35,025 bases of DNA from Selenomonadaceae bacterium (GCA_017476005.1 JAFVEM010000033.1:1-35025), one strand, 5' to 3'; counted from the first letter of the stretch, positions 7,467 to 16,731 are shown. The notes: generated by a model not told the origin, from the sequence alone. Numbers and translations are program-made.

Positions 7467-8543
7467 TCAACTTAAGCGCAAGCGAAAACGCCGACCGGGC
7501 ATTATGTAGTTCACGAGAAAGGTTTCGTCCTCCGGGATGACCGCCGCCACATTGACGCGTGGGCTGGCGGCGGAGGGGCGTTTTACGATGTTTACCTCTC
7601 CCATGTAACCGGGGGAGGTTTCATTATCCACGGTAATGTGACCCACCTGCCGCTCAATGGTGTTCTCCGGCCGAACCGTGGCTCGCTCCCGCTTTAAATA
7701 CCAACTGCCCTCTATGGCGCGTACCGAATCTCGCGCCTCGTCGATGTGCGCCGTGAAGGGATGGCTGAGGATTCGCTTGACCGCCTCTTGCTTAGTACAG
7801 GTGTTCGCGGAAAGCGTAATATCATTATCCGGCAGACTGCTGAGTATCGCCAGTTCTTCGTCCGTGGGCAGGGAGTCGCCGAAAAAAACCGAGTCCATGC
7901 CGATGGCAATATAATGCCGCGCCGCCAAATCCGCGCTGAAATAGCGGTGCATTTCCATGGAGGGAATGCCGTCGCCAAAAGGGCCGCGTTTGCGACCGGC
8001 GCTGGGGAGGAACGCCCCCACTTTAATGCCGGCGCGATGGAGTAGCACCGTCTTACGGATTAAATTTTCCTCCGACATGCCGCTGTTCAGTCGCGGATAA
8101 AAACTGTGGAGGGCATCCAGCTGCTCGACTTTCGGCTCTCTCTCCAAGAGTTCCGCCACATCGTCTTCCGTCAGCTTGGAGGCATCGAACTGAATGGAGA
8201 TATTGTAATGATTATGGGAGAGTTCCGCGATATTGGCTAGGGAAAAATGCCGCAAATACAGGGTGCTGATACCCATGAAGTGAAAGGCGCTGAGCTTAAG
8301 GCGCGTGATATGCAGAACTTCCATGACTTCGGGGCTGAGGGCGGCGATAACATCCAGTTTTCGCCGATGCGCCGTCCGTAAAATATTCGGCAGTTCCGCC
8401 TTGGCGCGCAGTCTATCGGCGTAAGGGAGGAGGAGCGCCAGCAAGACGCGACGAAACCCGTAATCCGCTGCTCGCTCCAACAGGGAAAGATTTTCCTCCG
8501 GTGTATTGTCCAAGCCCGGATAAATGGTGATGCCCTTCTCCAT
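7467..8543 (-). CDS. mupG: MupG-like 6-phospho-N-acetylmuramidase (DUF871 family)
   Basis: Members with known function (MupG) are cytoplasmic enzymes that split MurNAc-6-phosphate-GlcNAc during peptidoglycan recycling. The 358-residue protein fits the family throughout. It has an N-terminal GITIYPG strand and a TIM barrel with the signatures LHSFYPRLNSGMSEE and KRGPFGDGIPSMEMHR. The C-terminal small domain has GYMGEVNIVK and PRVNVAAVIPEDE. No signal peptide is seen. I start at the ATG at 8543, 2 bases past the FIST receptor stop; a TTG at 8549 would overlap that stop. Neither has a strong ribosome binding site, which suggests translational coupling. No PTS transporter or MurQ gene is nearby, so a different but related disaccharide-phosphate substrate is possible. 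Confidence 0.82.
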   Translation of the reverse strand: MEKGITIYPGLDNTPEENLSLLERAADYGFRRVLLALLLPYADRLRAKAELPNILRTAHRRKLDVIAALSPEVMEVLHITRLKLSAFHFMGISTLYLRHFSLANIAELSHNHYNISIQFDASKLTEDDVAELLEREPKVEQLDALHSFYPRLNSGMSEENLIRKTVLLHRAGIKVGAFLPSAGRKRGPFGDGIPSMEMHRYFSADLAARHYIAIGMDSVFFGDSLPTDEELAILSSLPDNDITLSANTCTKQEAVKRILSHPFTAHIDEARDSVRAIEGSWYLKRERATVRPENTIERQVGHITVDNETSPGYMGEVNIVKRPSAASPRVNVAAVIPEDETFLVNYIMPGRRFRLRLS

Positions 8544-8545
8544 GG

Positions 8546-10600
8546 TCAAATACCATGCTCAATGTTATGAATGATGGTGGTGAGTTTCTCCATCTGCTGT
8601 CTCGTGGCGGCGTTCATGGCCTCCAGCTCTTTGATGGAGGATGTTGATTGCTGAATGTGGCGGAAACCGTCGGCCAGATTCTGATGCAAGTTCTTCATCT
8701 GGGTGTTGAAACTGGCGTCAAATTCGTTTATTTGTTCTGCAAAGGCTTGATTCCCCGACATGATGTTATCGATTTCCTGTACGTCGTGGAGCAAATGATT
8801 GATGGCCTCTTCCGAAGAGTGAACGCTCTCTTGGGTATTTTCCGAGAGCTTCCTGACCTCCTGCGCCACCACGGAAAAGCCTCGCCCCGCCTCCCCGGCT
8901 CTGGCTGCTTCAATGGCGGCGTTCAGCGCCAAAAGATTGGTCTGGTCGGCGATTTCGTTGATCATCTTCATAACCTTGCTGATTTTTTGGGTACTTTGGT
9001 TCAAAATATCCAGTTTGGGGGTAATGTCGTTGTTGCGGCTGGTGAGCTGATTGAAGAGCTTATTCTGCTGATCGATGCCGCCGGAAAGACGGTTTATCAG
9101 TTCCTGAATATTAGCTACGTCCCCGGACATTTTCGTGATGGCGCTGATAATGCCGGGCAGTTTGCTTTGATAATCTTGGAACATCCGAATAAGGCTGTCT
9201 TTCAGGTTTTCAATCTGCTGTTTGCGATCGATGACCCGGTTATAGAAAAAGGCGTTGCAGGTCGCGTAATTGATTACGAAGCGATCCAGATATTCGTCGC
9301 TGAAACTGACCTCGGGTTGCACTTGATAGAAAAAGATGGCCGTCAAGGTCTCGTTGACGTGGAGACCGCTTATCTCACCGAAGCTGGAAAAACCGGCCAC
9401 GGGGACGCCCCGGAACCTATCGACATGGCCGATTTCGTCGGGATAGCCCAGTCGGCGCAGGATGCAGTCGTTTAAGATTCCTCCCAAGGGAGAGGGTTTG
9501 CCCTGCTGGAACTCCTGTATGGCTTTCTCCAGCGTTTTATCAAGGGAAACGCGCCTAAGGAGAGCCAATTTTTCCCCGGCCACTACGTCGCAGAAGAAAT
9601 GAATGCGGTCGCTAGCCTCGTCTAGGCTTGCCACCGAGCGAATGAAATACTCTCCCTGCAAATCCGTGCCGAAGGTATAGCTTTGTAAAGTTTCCTGTAA
9701 CTCTGCCGTCGTACTGAGACCGAAATGTTCTTTCAGCGCCGCAATGAAGGATTTAGGCTCGCCTCCCTCCTCGGCTACGGAGGTAATATATCGCATGGCC
9801 GTATTGGCTCCGGCCACGGTGAAAACATCCCCCGTTGGCTCCACGGCTTGGGTTTTCAGGATACCGTAGCGGAAGGCTTTTTTTAGTCGCACCAAGGTAA
9901 TGACGGCATGATTTTCCAAGGTTTTTTCGCCGTTGTAGATATAGGTGTGGGCAAAATCCATTTTCCCCCCGGCGCTGCCGCCGATGTAGGGGCAAGGAAG
10001 TTTGCCGGAACGATACATGGCCTGCAAGACGAAAGTTTCGCAGCTGGACACCCCATCTACATAGACCAAGGCGAAAGTATGATTCACGCTGAGGCGGAAG
10101 GGGATGCGGTGCCGTTCTATTTCGGCGGTCAGTTCGTCCACGCGCTGATTAACGGTCTTTTCGACGTTTCCGGCCTTCAAATCCTCATTGGGCAACGGCA
10201 AACTCATGACATAAGTGTCTTCAATCATACGGTGGGAGAAGGCTTGCAAGAGTACCTTGCCCCGTCCCTCGCTACCGTCGGCGTACAGAGTATTACTGCC
10301 GCTGGGGCGGCACAACTCGCCGGCGGTGGTCATCAGAATGAGCCTAGTACCGGCCGGGATTTCGCGTTTTATGGCCTCCGCCACGCTGTCCGTATTTAAA
10401 TCCGGCGACACGAAGCCTAAAATCAGAGCCGCCCCTTCCGCCACATTGCAAAGTTCCTTTAGGTGCCGGGCATCCAATTCGCCTTGCGCTAAGTAGCTAA
10501 CCCTTATGTCTTGCCACTGCTCCACATTGCGCGGCGGATTGATGCGCTCGGCCAAGGGCGGCTTTTCGTTCTTCTTGCCGGAGGAAAAAATAGTTAGCAT
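8546..10600 (-). CDS. Soluble FIST-domain methyl-accepting chemotaxis protein
   Basis: This 684-residue receptor joins a FIST N and FIST C sensory region (about residues 30-425) to a chemoreceptor signalling domain (about 470-684). FIST includes the segments [10 protein letters not shown] and [12 protein letters not shown]. The signalling domain's tip is conserved ([20 protein letters not shown], then [16 protein letters not shown]). FIST domains are proposed to bind small molecules such as amino acids. There is no membrane segment or HAMP domain, so the receptor should be cytoplasmic. The start has GAGGTG four bases upstream. It leads a tight cluster with mupG and the SGNH hydrolase, suggesting it senses a cytosolic product of wall or glycan breakdown. 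No other chemotaxis gene is in the window. Confidence 0.9.
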   Translation of the reverse strand: MLTIFSSGKKNEKPPLAERINPPRNVEQWQDIRVSYLAQGELDARHLKELCNVAEGAALILGFVSPDLNTDSVAEAIKREIPAGTRLILMTTAGELCRPSGSNTLYADGSEGRGKVLLQAFSHRMIEDTYVMSLPLPNEDLKAGNVEKTVNQRVDELTAEIERHRIPFRLSVNHTFALVYVDGVSSCETFVLQAMYRSGKLPCPYIGGSAGGKMDFAHTYIYNGEKTLENHAVITLVRLKKAFRYGILKTQAVEPTGDVFTVAGANTAMRYITSVAEEGGEPKSFIAALKEHFGLSTTAELQETLQSYTFGTDLQGEYFIRSVASLDEASDRIHFFCDVVAGEKLALLRRVSLDKTLEKAIQEFQQGKPSPLGGILNDCILRRLGYPDEIGHVDRFRGVPVAGFSSFGEISGLHVNETLTAIFFYQVQPEVSFSDEYLDRFVINYATCNAFFYNRVIDRKQQIENLKDSLIRMFQDYQSKLPGIISAITKMSGDVANIQELINRLSGGIDQQNKLFNQLTSRNNDITPKLDILNQSTQKISKVMKMINEIADQTNLLALNAAIEAARAGEAGRGFSVVAQEVRKLSENTQESVHSSEEAINHLLHDVQEIDNIMSGNQAFAEQINEFDASFNTQMKNLHQNLADGFRHIQQSTSSIKELEAMNAATRQQMEKLTTIIHNIEHGI

Positions 10601-10687
10601 TTTGCACCTCGATTTTAGTGGGGCGTTGCCCCTGATGAGAACTATTTTCGCTGCTGTAGGGAAAAATTCCTGCTTTTGGACGAGAAA

Positions 10688-12298
10688 TTATTCCGGCGCC
10701 GTAAGTAGGCGTAAGTCCGGATTGTTTTCCGTAATCCAGCCCAAAGCCCATTCGTTATTAACGAGGAGTACCGGCCTCTCCTCCCGGTCATAGACGAACA
10801 TCCCTCGGTCAATTCCCTTTAGACCGCCGGGGGTGACTTCGCGCTTGTCGGGGAAGGCGAGCCATCTGGCCACTTCGTAGGGTTGAGGTTGCATGAGGAT
10901 TTCCACGTTGTACTCGTTTTTGAGGCGGTATTCTAGGACTTCAAACTGCAATACTCCCACGGCGCCCACGATATAAGATTCCTGTCCGGCTCCGGCTTGG
11001 CGGAAAAGCTGTACCGCGCCTTCTTGGGTTAGTTCCTCCATGCCCTTTACAAATTGCTTGCGTTTCATGGTGTCCTTGGCCTGTACTCTGGCGAATTTTT
11101 CCGGGGGGAACACCGGGAAGTCGGCAAAGGCGAGCTTCTTTCCCTCGTCGCAAAGGGTATCCCCGATGCCGAAGATGCCCGGGTCAAAGAGTCCCACAAT
11201 GTCCCCGGGATAAGCCTCGTCGATGATTTGCCGGTCTTGCGCCAAAAATTGCTGGGGTTGCGCCAGTTTGATGCTTTTCTCCGCGCGACTATGCCAGACG
11301 CTCATATTTCGCGTAAACTTGCCGGAGCAAATGCGGATAAAAGCCAAGCGGTCGCGATGCGCCGGGTTCATGTTGGCCTGTATTTTAAAGACGAAGGCGG
11401 AGAATTTTTCGTCTTGAGGTTCGATAAGGCCGACCGAGGATTCCCGGGGAGCCGGAGGCGGCGCCAATCGCAGGTATTCTTCCAAAAAGTTTTGCACCCC
11501 GAAATTGGTCATGGCGGAGCCGAAAAACATGGGGGTAAGCTCCCCCCGATCAATTCTCGCCCTGTCAAAGGGTTCTCCGGCCTCGTTTAAGAGGTCAATA
11601 TCGTCCTGCAAATTATGGTAGGCGTTATCCCCCACCCGACGATGCCACGCCTCGTCTTCTATGTCAAAGGCATCGGCTTGCCTGGCTTCCTGTCCGTGGG
11701 TGGTATCTTCGGCAAAGAGTACCACTTGATTTTTATGCCTATCATAGACTCCCAAATATTTACCCTCCACCCCCACCGGCCAGTTCATGGGATAGGAGCG
11801 AATCCCCAGCACCCGTTCTATCTCATCCATTAAGTCCAAAGGCGCTTTGCCGTAGCGGTCAAGTTTATTCACGAAGGTAAAAATGGGAATGTGCCGCTCC
11901 TTGCAGACCCGAAAGAGTTTTTTGGTCTGCGCCTCCACGCCCTTGGCGGCGTCGATAATCATGACGGCGCTATCCACCGCCATAAGAGTACGATAAGTGT
12001 CCTCGCTGAAGTCTTGGTGTCCCGGGGTGTCTAAAATATTGATGCGCGCGCCTTCGTAGTCGAATTGCAGCACGGAAGAAGTCACCGAGATACCCCGCTG
12101 TTTTTCAATTTCCATCCAATCCGACACGGCGTGACGTTGGGTTTTCCGGGATTTTATCGACCCGGCTAAATGAATGGCGCCGCCATATAGCAAAAGTTTT
12201 TCCGTGAGCGTGGTCTTGCCCGCATCCGGATGCGATATAATAGCAAAGGTGCGCCGTTTTTTTATTTCCTGTTCCAGACTGGCTAATTGCTCCGACAA
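10688..12298 (-). CDS. prfC: Peptide chain release factor 3
   Basis: RF3 is a GTPase that recycles RF1/RF2 from the ribosome after peptide release. The GTPase motifs are intact: G1 SHPDAGKTTLTE, G3 DTPGHQDF, G4 NKLD. The EF-G-like domains II and III follow. I start at the TTG at 12298 (536 aa), because GGAGGAG lies five bases upstream and this gives near E. coli RF3 length. A TTG 39 bases further upstream extends the frame but puts the ribosome binding site inside the gene. It lies downstream of exoA on the same strand, with a palindrome between them. Confidence 0.95.
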   Translation of the reverse strand: MSEQLASLEQEIKKRRTFAIISHPDAGKTTLTEKLLLYGGAIHLAGSIKSRKTQRHAVSDWMEIEKQRGISVTSSVLQFDYEGARINILDTPGHQDFSEDTYRTLMAVDSAVMIIDAAKGVEAQTKKLFRVCKERHIPIFTFVNKLDRYGKAPLDLMDEIERVLGIRSYPMNWPVGVEGKYLGVYDRHKNQVVLFAEDTTHGQEARQADAFDIEDEAWHRRVGDNAYHNLQDDIDLLNEAGEPFDRARIDRGELTPMFFGSAMTNFGVQNFLEEYLRLAPPPAPRESSVGLIEPQDEKFSAFVFKIQANMNPAHRDRLAFIRICSGKFTRNMSVWHSRAEKSIKLAQPQQFLAQDRQIIDEAYPGDIVGLFDPGIFGIGDTLCDEGKKLAFADFPVFPPEKFARVQAKDTMKRKQFVKGMEELTQEGAVQLFRQAGAGQESYIVGAVGVLQFEVLEYRLKNEYNVEILMQPQPYEVARWLAFPDKREVTPGGLKGIDRGMFVYDREERPVLLVNNEWALGWITENNPDLRLLTAPE

Positions 12299-12333
12299 TT
12301 TTTCTCCTCCATCCCTTTTTTTGCCTCCGGCGG

Positions 12334-12356
12334 CCAAAGGGGATAATCCCCTTTGG
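12334..12356. repeat. Perfect 10-bp palindromic hairpin between exoA and prfC
   Basis: CCAAAGGGGA and its exact complement are separated by a 3-base loop. Neither strand has a T-tract after it, so it is not a standard terminator. It may stabilise mRNA ends or be a copy of a dispersed REP-like element; the flanking GCCTCCGGCGGC is also G+C rich. Confidence 0.55.
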
Positions 12357-12379
12357 AATCCTTAAGTGTAAGACATAAT

Positions 12380-13132
12380 TTATGTTACAACCAGTCCCAC
12401 GGGACAGTGGTCGCTGCCGTAAATTTCGTTGTGGATGGTGGCGTCTTGCACCCGTTCCATAAGTCGCTCGGATACCACAAAATAATCTATGCGCCACCCG
12501 GCGTTGGTTTCTCTGGCCTTCCTGAGGTACGACCACCCAGTATAAATGCCAATCTTATCGGGGTGCAGGGCGCGGAAAGTGTCTTTGAAGCCGGCGGCGA
12601 GAAGGGCGGAAAATTTGGCGCGTTCTTCGTCGGTGAAACCGGCGTTGTGATGATTCGTCTTGGGATTTTTGAGGTCAATCTCTTGATGCGCCACGTTTAA
12701 GTCGCCGCAGACGATAACCGGCTTCTTTTGATCCAGTTCCTTGAGATAAGCCAAAAAGGCATCCTCCCAAGTCATACGATAATTAAGACGCTCCAAGCCC
12801 CTTTGCGAATTGGGAGTATAAACCGTCACCACATAAACATCGTTAAGCTCCATGGCGATAACTCTGCCCTCGTGGTCGTGTTCCTCTATTCCTAAGCCGT
12901 AGGTGACACTAAGCGGTTCAAGGCGGCTGAAAATGGCCGTGCCGGAGTAGCCTTTTTTTTCGGCGCTGTGCCAATATTGCTTATAACCGGGAAGTTCCAG
13001 TATGGCTTGCTCCGGCTGCATTTTCGTTTCCTGCAAACAAAATACGTCGGCATCCAGTCCCTTGAAGGATTCCATGAATCCTTTTTTGAGACAAGCGCGG
13101 AGGCCGTTGACATTCCATGATATGAGTTTCAT
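12380..13132 (-). CDS. exoA: Exodeoxyribonuclease III / AP endonuclease
   Basis: This class II AP endonuclease (ExoIII/APE1 family) cuts 5' of abasic sites in base excision repair. The catalytic set is visible: N7 in SWNVNGLRA, the metal-binding Glu in CLQETK (about residue 36), GDLNVAH with the catalytic Asp/Asn, WRIDYF, and the terminal GSDHCPVG with its histidine. At 250 residues it matches Bacillus ExoA (about 252). It follows the rpmF terminator and lies upstream of prfC. Confidence 0.96.
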   Translation of the reverse strand: MKLISWNVNGLRACLKKGFMESFKGLDADVFCLQETKMQPEQAILELPGYKQYWHSAEKKGYSGTAIFSRLEPLSVTYGLGIEEHDHEGRVIAMELNDVYVVTVYTPNSQRGLERLNYRMTWEDAFLAYLKELDQKKPVIVCGDLNVAHQEIDLKNPKTNHHNAGFTDEERAKFSALLAAGFKDTFRALHPDKIGIYTGWSYLRKARETNAGWRIDYFVVSERLMERVQDATIHNEIYGSDHCPVGLVVT

Positions 13133-13164
13133 GCGCTTCTCCTGTTTTGATTGGATGATTTTAT

Positions 13165-13215
13165 AATTTACAAAAGGCCAACAGAATCTAGGATTCTGCT
13201 GGCCTTTTGTAAATT
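13165..13215 (-). terminator. Long hairpin terminator after rpmF
   Basis: The arms 13165-13186 and 13194-13215 pair over 22 bases with a single G-U wobble. The stem contains CAAAAGGCC/GGCCTTTTG, so a U-rich stretch lies in the 3' arm and just after it. It abuts the rpmF stop codon and separates rpmF from exoA. Confidence 0.75.
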
Positions 13216-13394
13216 TATTCTCCGGCCTCTACGACCTCTTTGCCGTCGTAATAACCGCACTCGGGGCATACATGATGGGGCATTCTCGCCGCGTGGCACT
13301 GGGGGCAAGGGGTGAATCCCGGCGCCTCTAATTTCCAGTTGGCTCTCCGCTGATCGCGCCGCGCCTTCGACATTTTTCTCTTAGGTACTGCCAT
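13215..13394 (-). CDS. rpmF: 50S ribosomal protein L32
   Basis: This 59-residue protein starts [17 protein letters not shown], the hallmark of bL32, and carries a zinc ribbon of two Cys pairs (CPQC and CPEC). It is a structural protein of the large ribosomal subunit. AAGGAG lies about 11 bases before the ATG. It follows the DUF177 gene yceD, the usual pairing in bacteria, and is closed by a strong hairpin terminator. Confidence 0.97.
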   Translation of the reverse strand: MAVPKRKMSKARRDQRRANWKLEAPGFTPCPQCHAARMPHHVCPECGYYDGKEVVEAGE

Positions 13395-13483
13395 TGTTTC
13401 TTACGCTCCTTCTATGATAGCTCATCATTTCTTTTTTATAATCTATGCCACTAGGAGAAATTATTCCTTGGTCGGCATAATCA

Positions 13484-13972
13484 TCAAATTAGTAACTGTT
13501 TCAAATCGGCCAACCGCGGATCTATGTCCTCGATTACACATGAACAGGAACCTTGATTAAGGTTCTGACCGCACTTAGGACAAAGTCCCAAACAATCCTC
13601 TCGGCACAAATTCCCGATGGGCTGAGCGGCGATTAAAGTATCGCGCACCATTTCCGCAAGGTCGATGGTCTCTCCCGTGAAAGGCACGGCGTCCTCATCA
13701 TCCGCTACACCGTCTTGGCGGTATTTTTCGGCAAAAGGGTGGGTTTGCTCAACCTCTGTAGGCTCTAGGCAGCGGTCGCAAACAAAAGCCTTGCGACACT
13801 TGATAAGGCCGGAAACCAAGTAGCCGTCCCCTGCCAAGGTTACCTCTCCCGTGACCTTGATCTCGCTCTTAAATTCTCCGTCCGCGAGGAAAGCGTTATA
13901 AGGCGCGGCCGGAACCGCAAAGGCAAAAGGAACTTTTTCGCCGGCCTTGAGGCCGAAAACATTTATTTTCAC
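13484..13972 (-). CDS. yceD: YceD/DUF177 family protein (rRNA accumulation protein)
   Basis: This 162-residue DUF177 protein has the family's core CDRC pair and CREDCLGLCPKCGQNLNQG, a cysteine-rich motif that may bind a metal. E. coli and plant members are linked to 23S rRNA processing or accumulation. Its place directly before rpmF is conserved widely. The start is a GTG at 13972. A perfect promoter just upstream puts the transcript start only about 12 bases before that codon, so the leader is very short. Confidence 0.92.
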   Translation of the reverse strand: MKINVFGLKAGEKVPFAFAVPAAPYNAFLADGEFKSEIKVTGEVTLAGDGYLVSGLIKCRKAFVCDRCLEPTEVEQTHPFAEKYRQDGVADDEDAVPFTGETIDLAEMVRDTLIAAQPIGNLCREDCLGLCPKCGQNLNQGSCSCVIEDIDPRLADLKQLLI

Positions 13973-13990
13973 CCGTCATCAACCCCAAGT

Positions 13991-14019
13991 ATTATAGCCA
14001 CTCGCCAGCTTCCTGTCAA
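13991..14019 (-). promoter_or_regulatory. Consensus promoter for yceD-rpmF
   Basis: On the minus strand TTGACA (14019-14014), a 17-base spacer and TATAAT (13996-13991) match the sigma-A consensus exactly. The -35 box overlaps the larC stop codon, so the ribosomal unit is initiated from inside the end of larC. Confidence 0.88.
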
Positions 14020-15347
14020 TCCCCTAACCGACGGCGCATCTCTTGCACCGCTTCTTGCTGTACCAGTTTTAAGGGAATCTTATGCGCCAGAGCCAGCTGG
14101 CGGCAATCCTCGTACTCGGCGGACACGGAAACTATTTTGCCGTGGAAGGCGCTGACCTTCACGCTGACCTCGCCGTATTTGGTGGTCACCTTGGCCATCT
14201 GCCGCTCCGCCTCCAGCCGCTCGTCAACGGCCAGCACTCTCAGCCCGATGGCGGTGGTCTCCGCAAAAATAATCTCGGCGCAAGGTTCCTTTTTGTCTTC
14301 CGCTACCAACACGGACAGAGTGGCGGCCGGGCGATTTTTTTTCATGTAAATGGGGGTCGTCCACACATCCAAAGCTCCGGCTGCGAGCAAGCGTTCCAGC
14401 AAATAGCCGTAAACTTGCGGATTCATGTCGTCAATATTGGTTTCCAAAAGATAGCGACGGGGAGAGGGGGAGCCTGCATATTCCCCTAGGTAAAGCCTGA
14501 GGACATTGGGAAAACTCAGATTCCAAGTACCGGCGCCGTAAGCGATAGTTTCCACCGCAAAATCTACCGGCAAACTTTTTGCAAAAACGGCCAAGGCGTT
14601 AAGCACCGCCGCTCCCGTAGGCGTGGTAAGTTCTTTTTCGGCCTCTTGCTTATAGGTGGGAAATGGCTTTAAAAGTTCGGCGGTGGCCGGCGCCGGCACC
14701 ATCATCAGCCCGTGGGCGCACTTAACAAAACCGCTGCCGGTATTCACTCGCGACACGAAAACCCGTTCGATTTCCAAATAATCAAGGCAAATAGCCGTCC
14801 CTACAATATCTACAATGGAATCGGTGGCTCCCACCTCGTGAAAAGTTACGTCCTCCGGGCTCTTGCCGTGTACTTTACCCTCGGCTTCCGCCAGCGCCGT
14901 AAAGATTTGCAAACTGTTACCCTTGACGGCGGCGCTGAGTTTCGACTCCTCAATCAGGCGGCGAATATCTCGCCAGCTCCGGTGATGATGCTCATGTTCA
15001 TGTTCGTGTTCGTGTTCATGCTCGTGTGCAAGTGCCTCCGAGCCATCGCGGTGCAAATGGGGGGAGGTGTCGGCCAGATTCACGGGACGCACTCGGCCGT
15101 GGGCGTAGTGAACATGCCCTTCCGCCAAATGGGGATGCCTTCCCCCTTGCGCCAGCTCCACATCCACATAGACGGCGCGGATACCGTTCTTGGTAACGTC
15201 GTGGACGTTCAGGGAAAATTCGTCTGTAAGGGGGAGTTTTCGTAGTTCTTGCTGGAGATACGCCGCCGGAACTCCGGCTTGCAGAAAAGCTCCCAAGAGC
15301 ATATTGCCGCTGATGCCGGCAAAGCAATCGAGATAAATCCCTCGCAT
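14016..15347 (-). CDS. larC: Nickel pincer cofactor biosynthesis protein LarC
   Basis: LarC inserts nickel into the pyridinium-dithio mononucleotide made by LarB and LarE, completing the nickel-pincer cofactor of lactate racemase and related enzymes. The N-terminus (GIYLDCFAGISGNMLLGA) and the VTFHEVGATDSIVDIVG block are typical. Near residues 112-124 is a histidine-rich run of alternating Glu-His pairs, probably a nickel store. In Lactobacillus plantarum LarC needs a programmed frameshift between larC1 and larC2; here it is one unbroken 443-residue frame. GAGGTGAC, overlapping the larB stop, serves as its ribosome binding site, so the two are coupled. No larA or larE is in the window. Confidence 0.93.
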   Translation of the reverse strand: MRGIYLDCFAGISGNMLLGAFLQAGVPAAYLQQELRKLPLTDEFSLNVHDVTKNGIRAVYVDVELAQGGRHPHLAEGHVHYAHGRVRPVNLADTSPHLHRDGSEALAHEHEHEHEHEHEHHHRSWRDIRRLIEESKLSAAVKGNSLQIFTALAEAEGKVHGKSPEDVTFHEVGATDSIVDIVGTAICLDYLEIERVFVSRVNTGSGFVKCAHGLMMVPAPATAELLKPFPTYKQEAEKELTTPTGAAVLNALAVFAKSLPVDFAVETIAYGAGTWNLSFPNVLRLYLGEYAGSPSPRRYLLETNIDDMNPQVYGYLLERLLAAGALDVWTTPIYMKKNRPAATLSVLVAEDKKEPCAEIIFAETTAIGLRVLAVDERLEAERQMAKVTTKYGEVSVKVSAFHGKIVSVSAEYEDCRQLALAHKIPLKLVQQEAVQEMRRRLGD

Positions 15348-15359
15348 AATTTAGTCACC

Positions 15360-16118
15360 TCACCGCATCCTGTTTATTTTCGCGGCCAGCACGCCGGCGC
15401 CGAAACCGTTGTCGATATTCACCACCGATACCCCGGAGGCGCAACTGTTGAGCATGGAGAGAAGTGCCGACAGACCTTGAAAAGAGGCGCCGTATCCTAT
15501 GCTGGTAGGCACGGCGATAACGGGTTTGTCGGTGAGTCCGCCCACTACGCTGGCCAAAGCTCCCTCCATACCGGCTATGACCACGATGACATTGGCTTTT
15601 TTGATTTCATCTAGGTGGGCAAAAAGCCGATGAATCCCCGCCACGCCGCAATCGTAGCAGGTATGCACCTCGCTTCCCCAAAGATGCGCCGTGAGGCGCG
15701 CCTCCTCCGCCACGGGAATATCGCTGGTACCGGCGGTCAGGATGAGGACGTAGCGTCCGGCGTTACCCTCGGCCGGCTTTTCGCCCTCGATGTAAATGAT
15801 GCGCGCCGCTTCCTGATATTTGGCCTCGGGGAGAGAGGCTTTAACATAGGCGTATTTTTCTCCATCGGCGCGAGTGGCCATGATGCTACTGCCGGTTTTG
15901 GCGCGTAGGGAAGTCATGATTTTCAGAACTTGCTCCTTGGTTTTCCCGGCGGCGTAAATCACCTCCGGAAAACCTTGGCGCAACTCCCGATGATGATCAA
16001 CGGCGGCAAAGCCCATTTCCTCAAAGGGCAGATCCCGGATAGAGGCCACCGCCTCCTCCTCGGAAATTTCTCCCTGCTTATACCGCGCCAACAAATTTTT
16101 CAGGGCTTCTTCCGTCAC
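15360..16118 (-). CDS. larB: Nickel pincer cofactor biosynthesis protein LarB
   Basis: LarB carboxylates and hydrolyses nicotinic acid adenine dinucleotide to give the dicarboxylated mononucleotide precursor of the nickel-pincer cofactor. The C-terminal half is the AIRC/PurE-like domain (LTAGTSDIPVAEEA, then GMEGALASVVGGL and PTSIGYGASFQG). The N-terminal region has the family's DHHRELRQGFPEVIYAAGKT, the segment that holds the substrate. The start is GTG with GGGAGGG eight bases upstream. It is 252 residues and lies 12 bases before larC. Confidence 0.93.
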   Translation of the reverse strand: MTEEALKNLLARYKQGEISEEEAVASIRDLPFEEMGFAAVDHHRELRQGFPEVIYAAGKTKEQVLKIMTSLRAKTGSSIMATRADGEKYAYVKASLPEAKYQEAARIIYIEGEKPAEGNAGRYVLILTAGTSDIPVAEEARLTAHLWGSEVHTCYDCGVAGIHRLFAHLDEIKKANVIVVIAGMEGALASVVGGLTDKPVIAVPTSIGYGASFQGLSALLSMLNSCASGVSVVNIDNGFGAGVLAAKINRMR

Positions 16119-16137
16119 TTAGACGCCCTCCCGTACC

Positions 16138-16731
16138 TTACAGGCGCTGTTGCATGGAGGGTTGTTGCGCCATGCCGATGGCCTGAGCCTGAGCTTGGGC
16201 TTGCGCCTGTTGCTGACTGCGATTCATTTGCTCCTTGGCTTGCAAGAGTACCTGCCGCGCCTGTTGAAGACCTTGCTCCGCCTGTTGTACCCCTTGGAAG
16301 GTGTTGGTGACGTGGGTAATCAGCTGGTCAAAGACCTGATTGGCGTAGCGGTCGGCATCATCTCTTAGCTGCTGCGAATTGGCCTTGGTGCGCTCCATAA
16401 TCTCCCGTTCCTGCTCCTGCGCTTGTTGCAAGAGTGCCTTGGCTTTGGCCTTGGCCTGTACCACCACCTCGTTCTCATCCACAATCTTGGCGGCGTACTC
16501 CTTGGCCTGACGCACAATATCGTCGGAATCCTTTTTAGCGTCGTCGATAATCTTATCCCGATCTCGCATTATGTCGTTGGCTCGCTCCAGTTCCATAGGC
16601 AGGTCTTTCCGCAGTTCTTCCACCAAGTGAATCAAATCGTTTTCGTCAATCATGCTTTTGCCGGTGAGAGGCACATGAGAGGCTCCGGCCACTAAATTTT
16701 CTATCTGATCCAGCGTATCGCGTACCGCCAT
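16138..16731 (-). CDS. Coiled-coil protein, DivIVA/ATPase-subunit-like
   Basis: This 197-residue soluble protein is mostly one long charged coiled coil (about residues 30-170). Alternating Lys/Asp/Glu heptads (DRDKIIDDAKKDSDDIVRQA) lead into a Gln/Ala-rich tail (QQQAQAQAQAQA). It has no signal peptide or catalytic motif. Similar proteins next to coaD and rsmD in Bacillota are annotated loosely as ATPase, or as DivIVA-like cell division proteins. Those names rest on coiled-coil similarity, so I make no functional claim. It lies between coaD (35-base gap) and larB (19-base gap), probably in the same operon. Confidence 0.75.
   Translation of the reverse strand: MAVRDTLDQIENLVAGASHVPLTGKSMIDENDLIHLVEELRKDLPMELERANDIMRDRDKIIDDAKKDSDDIVRQAKEYAAKIVDENEVVVQAKAKAKALLQQAQEQEREIMERTKANSQQLRDDADRYANQVFDQLITHVTNTFQGVQQAEQGLQQARQVLLQAKEQMNRSQQQAQAQAQAQAIGMAQQPSMQQRL

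Noticed and set aside
8648-9475. A 275-codon open frame on the plus strand inside the FIST receptor gene
   Set aside because: The minus-strand frame encodes conserved chemoreceptor and FIST motifs; the plus-strand frame is an antisense shadow.
11054-11590. A 178-codon plus-strand frame inside prfC
   Set aside because: It is antisense to RF3 domains and has no start signals.
14950-15030. Possible CRISPR or satellite array from the repeated hexamers
   Set aside because: The repeats are codons for a Glu-His run inside larC, with no spacers.
14016-15347. Programmed frameshift in larC as in Lactobacillus plantarum
   Set aside because: The gene is a single uninterrupted frame here.
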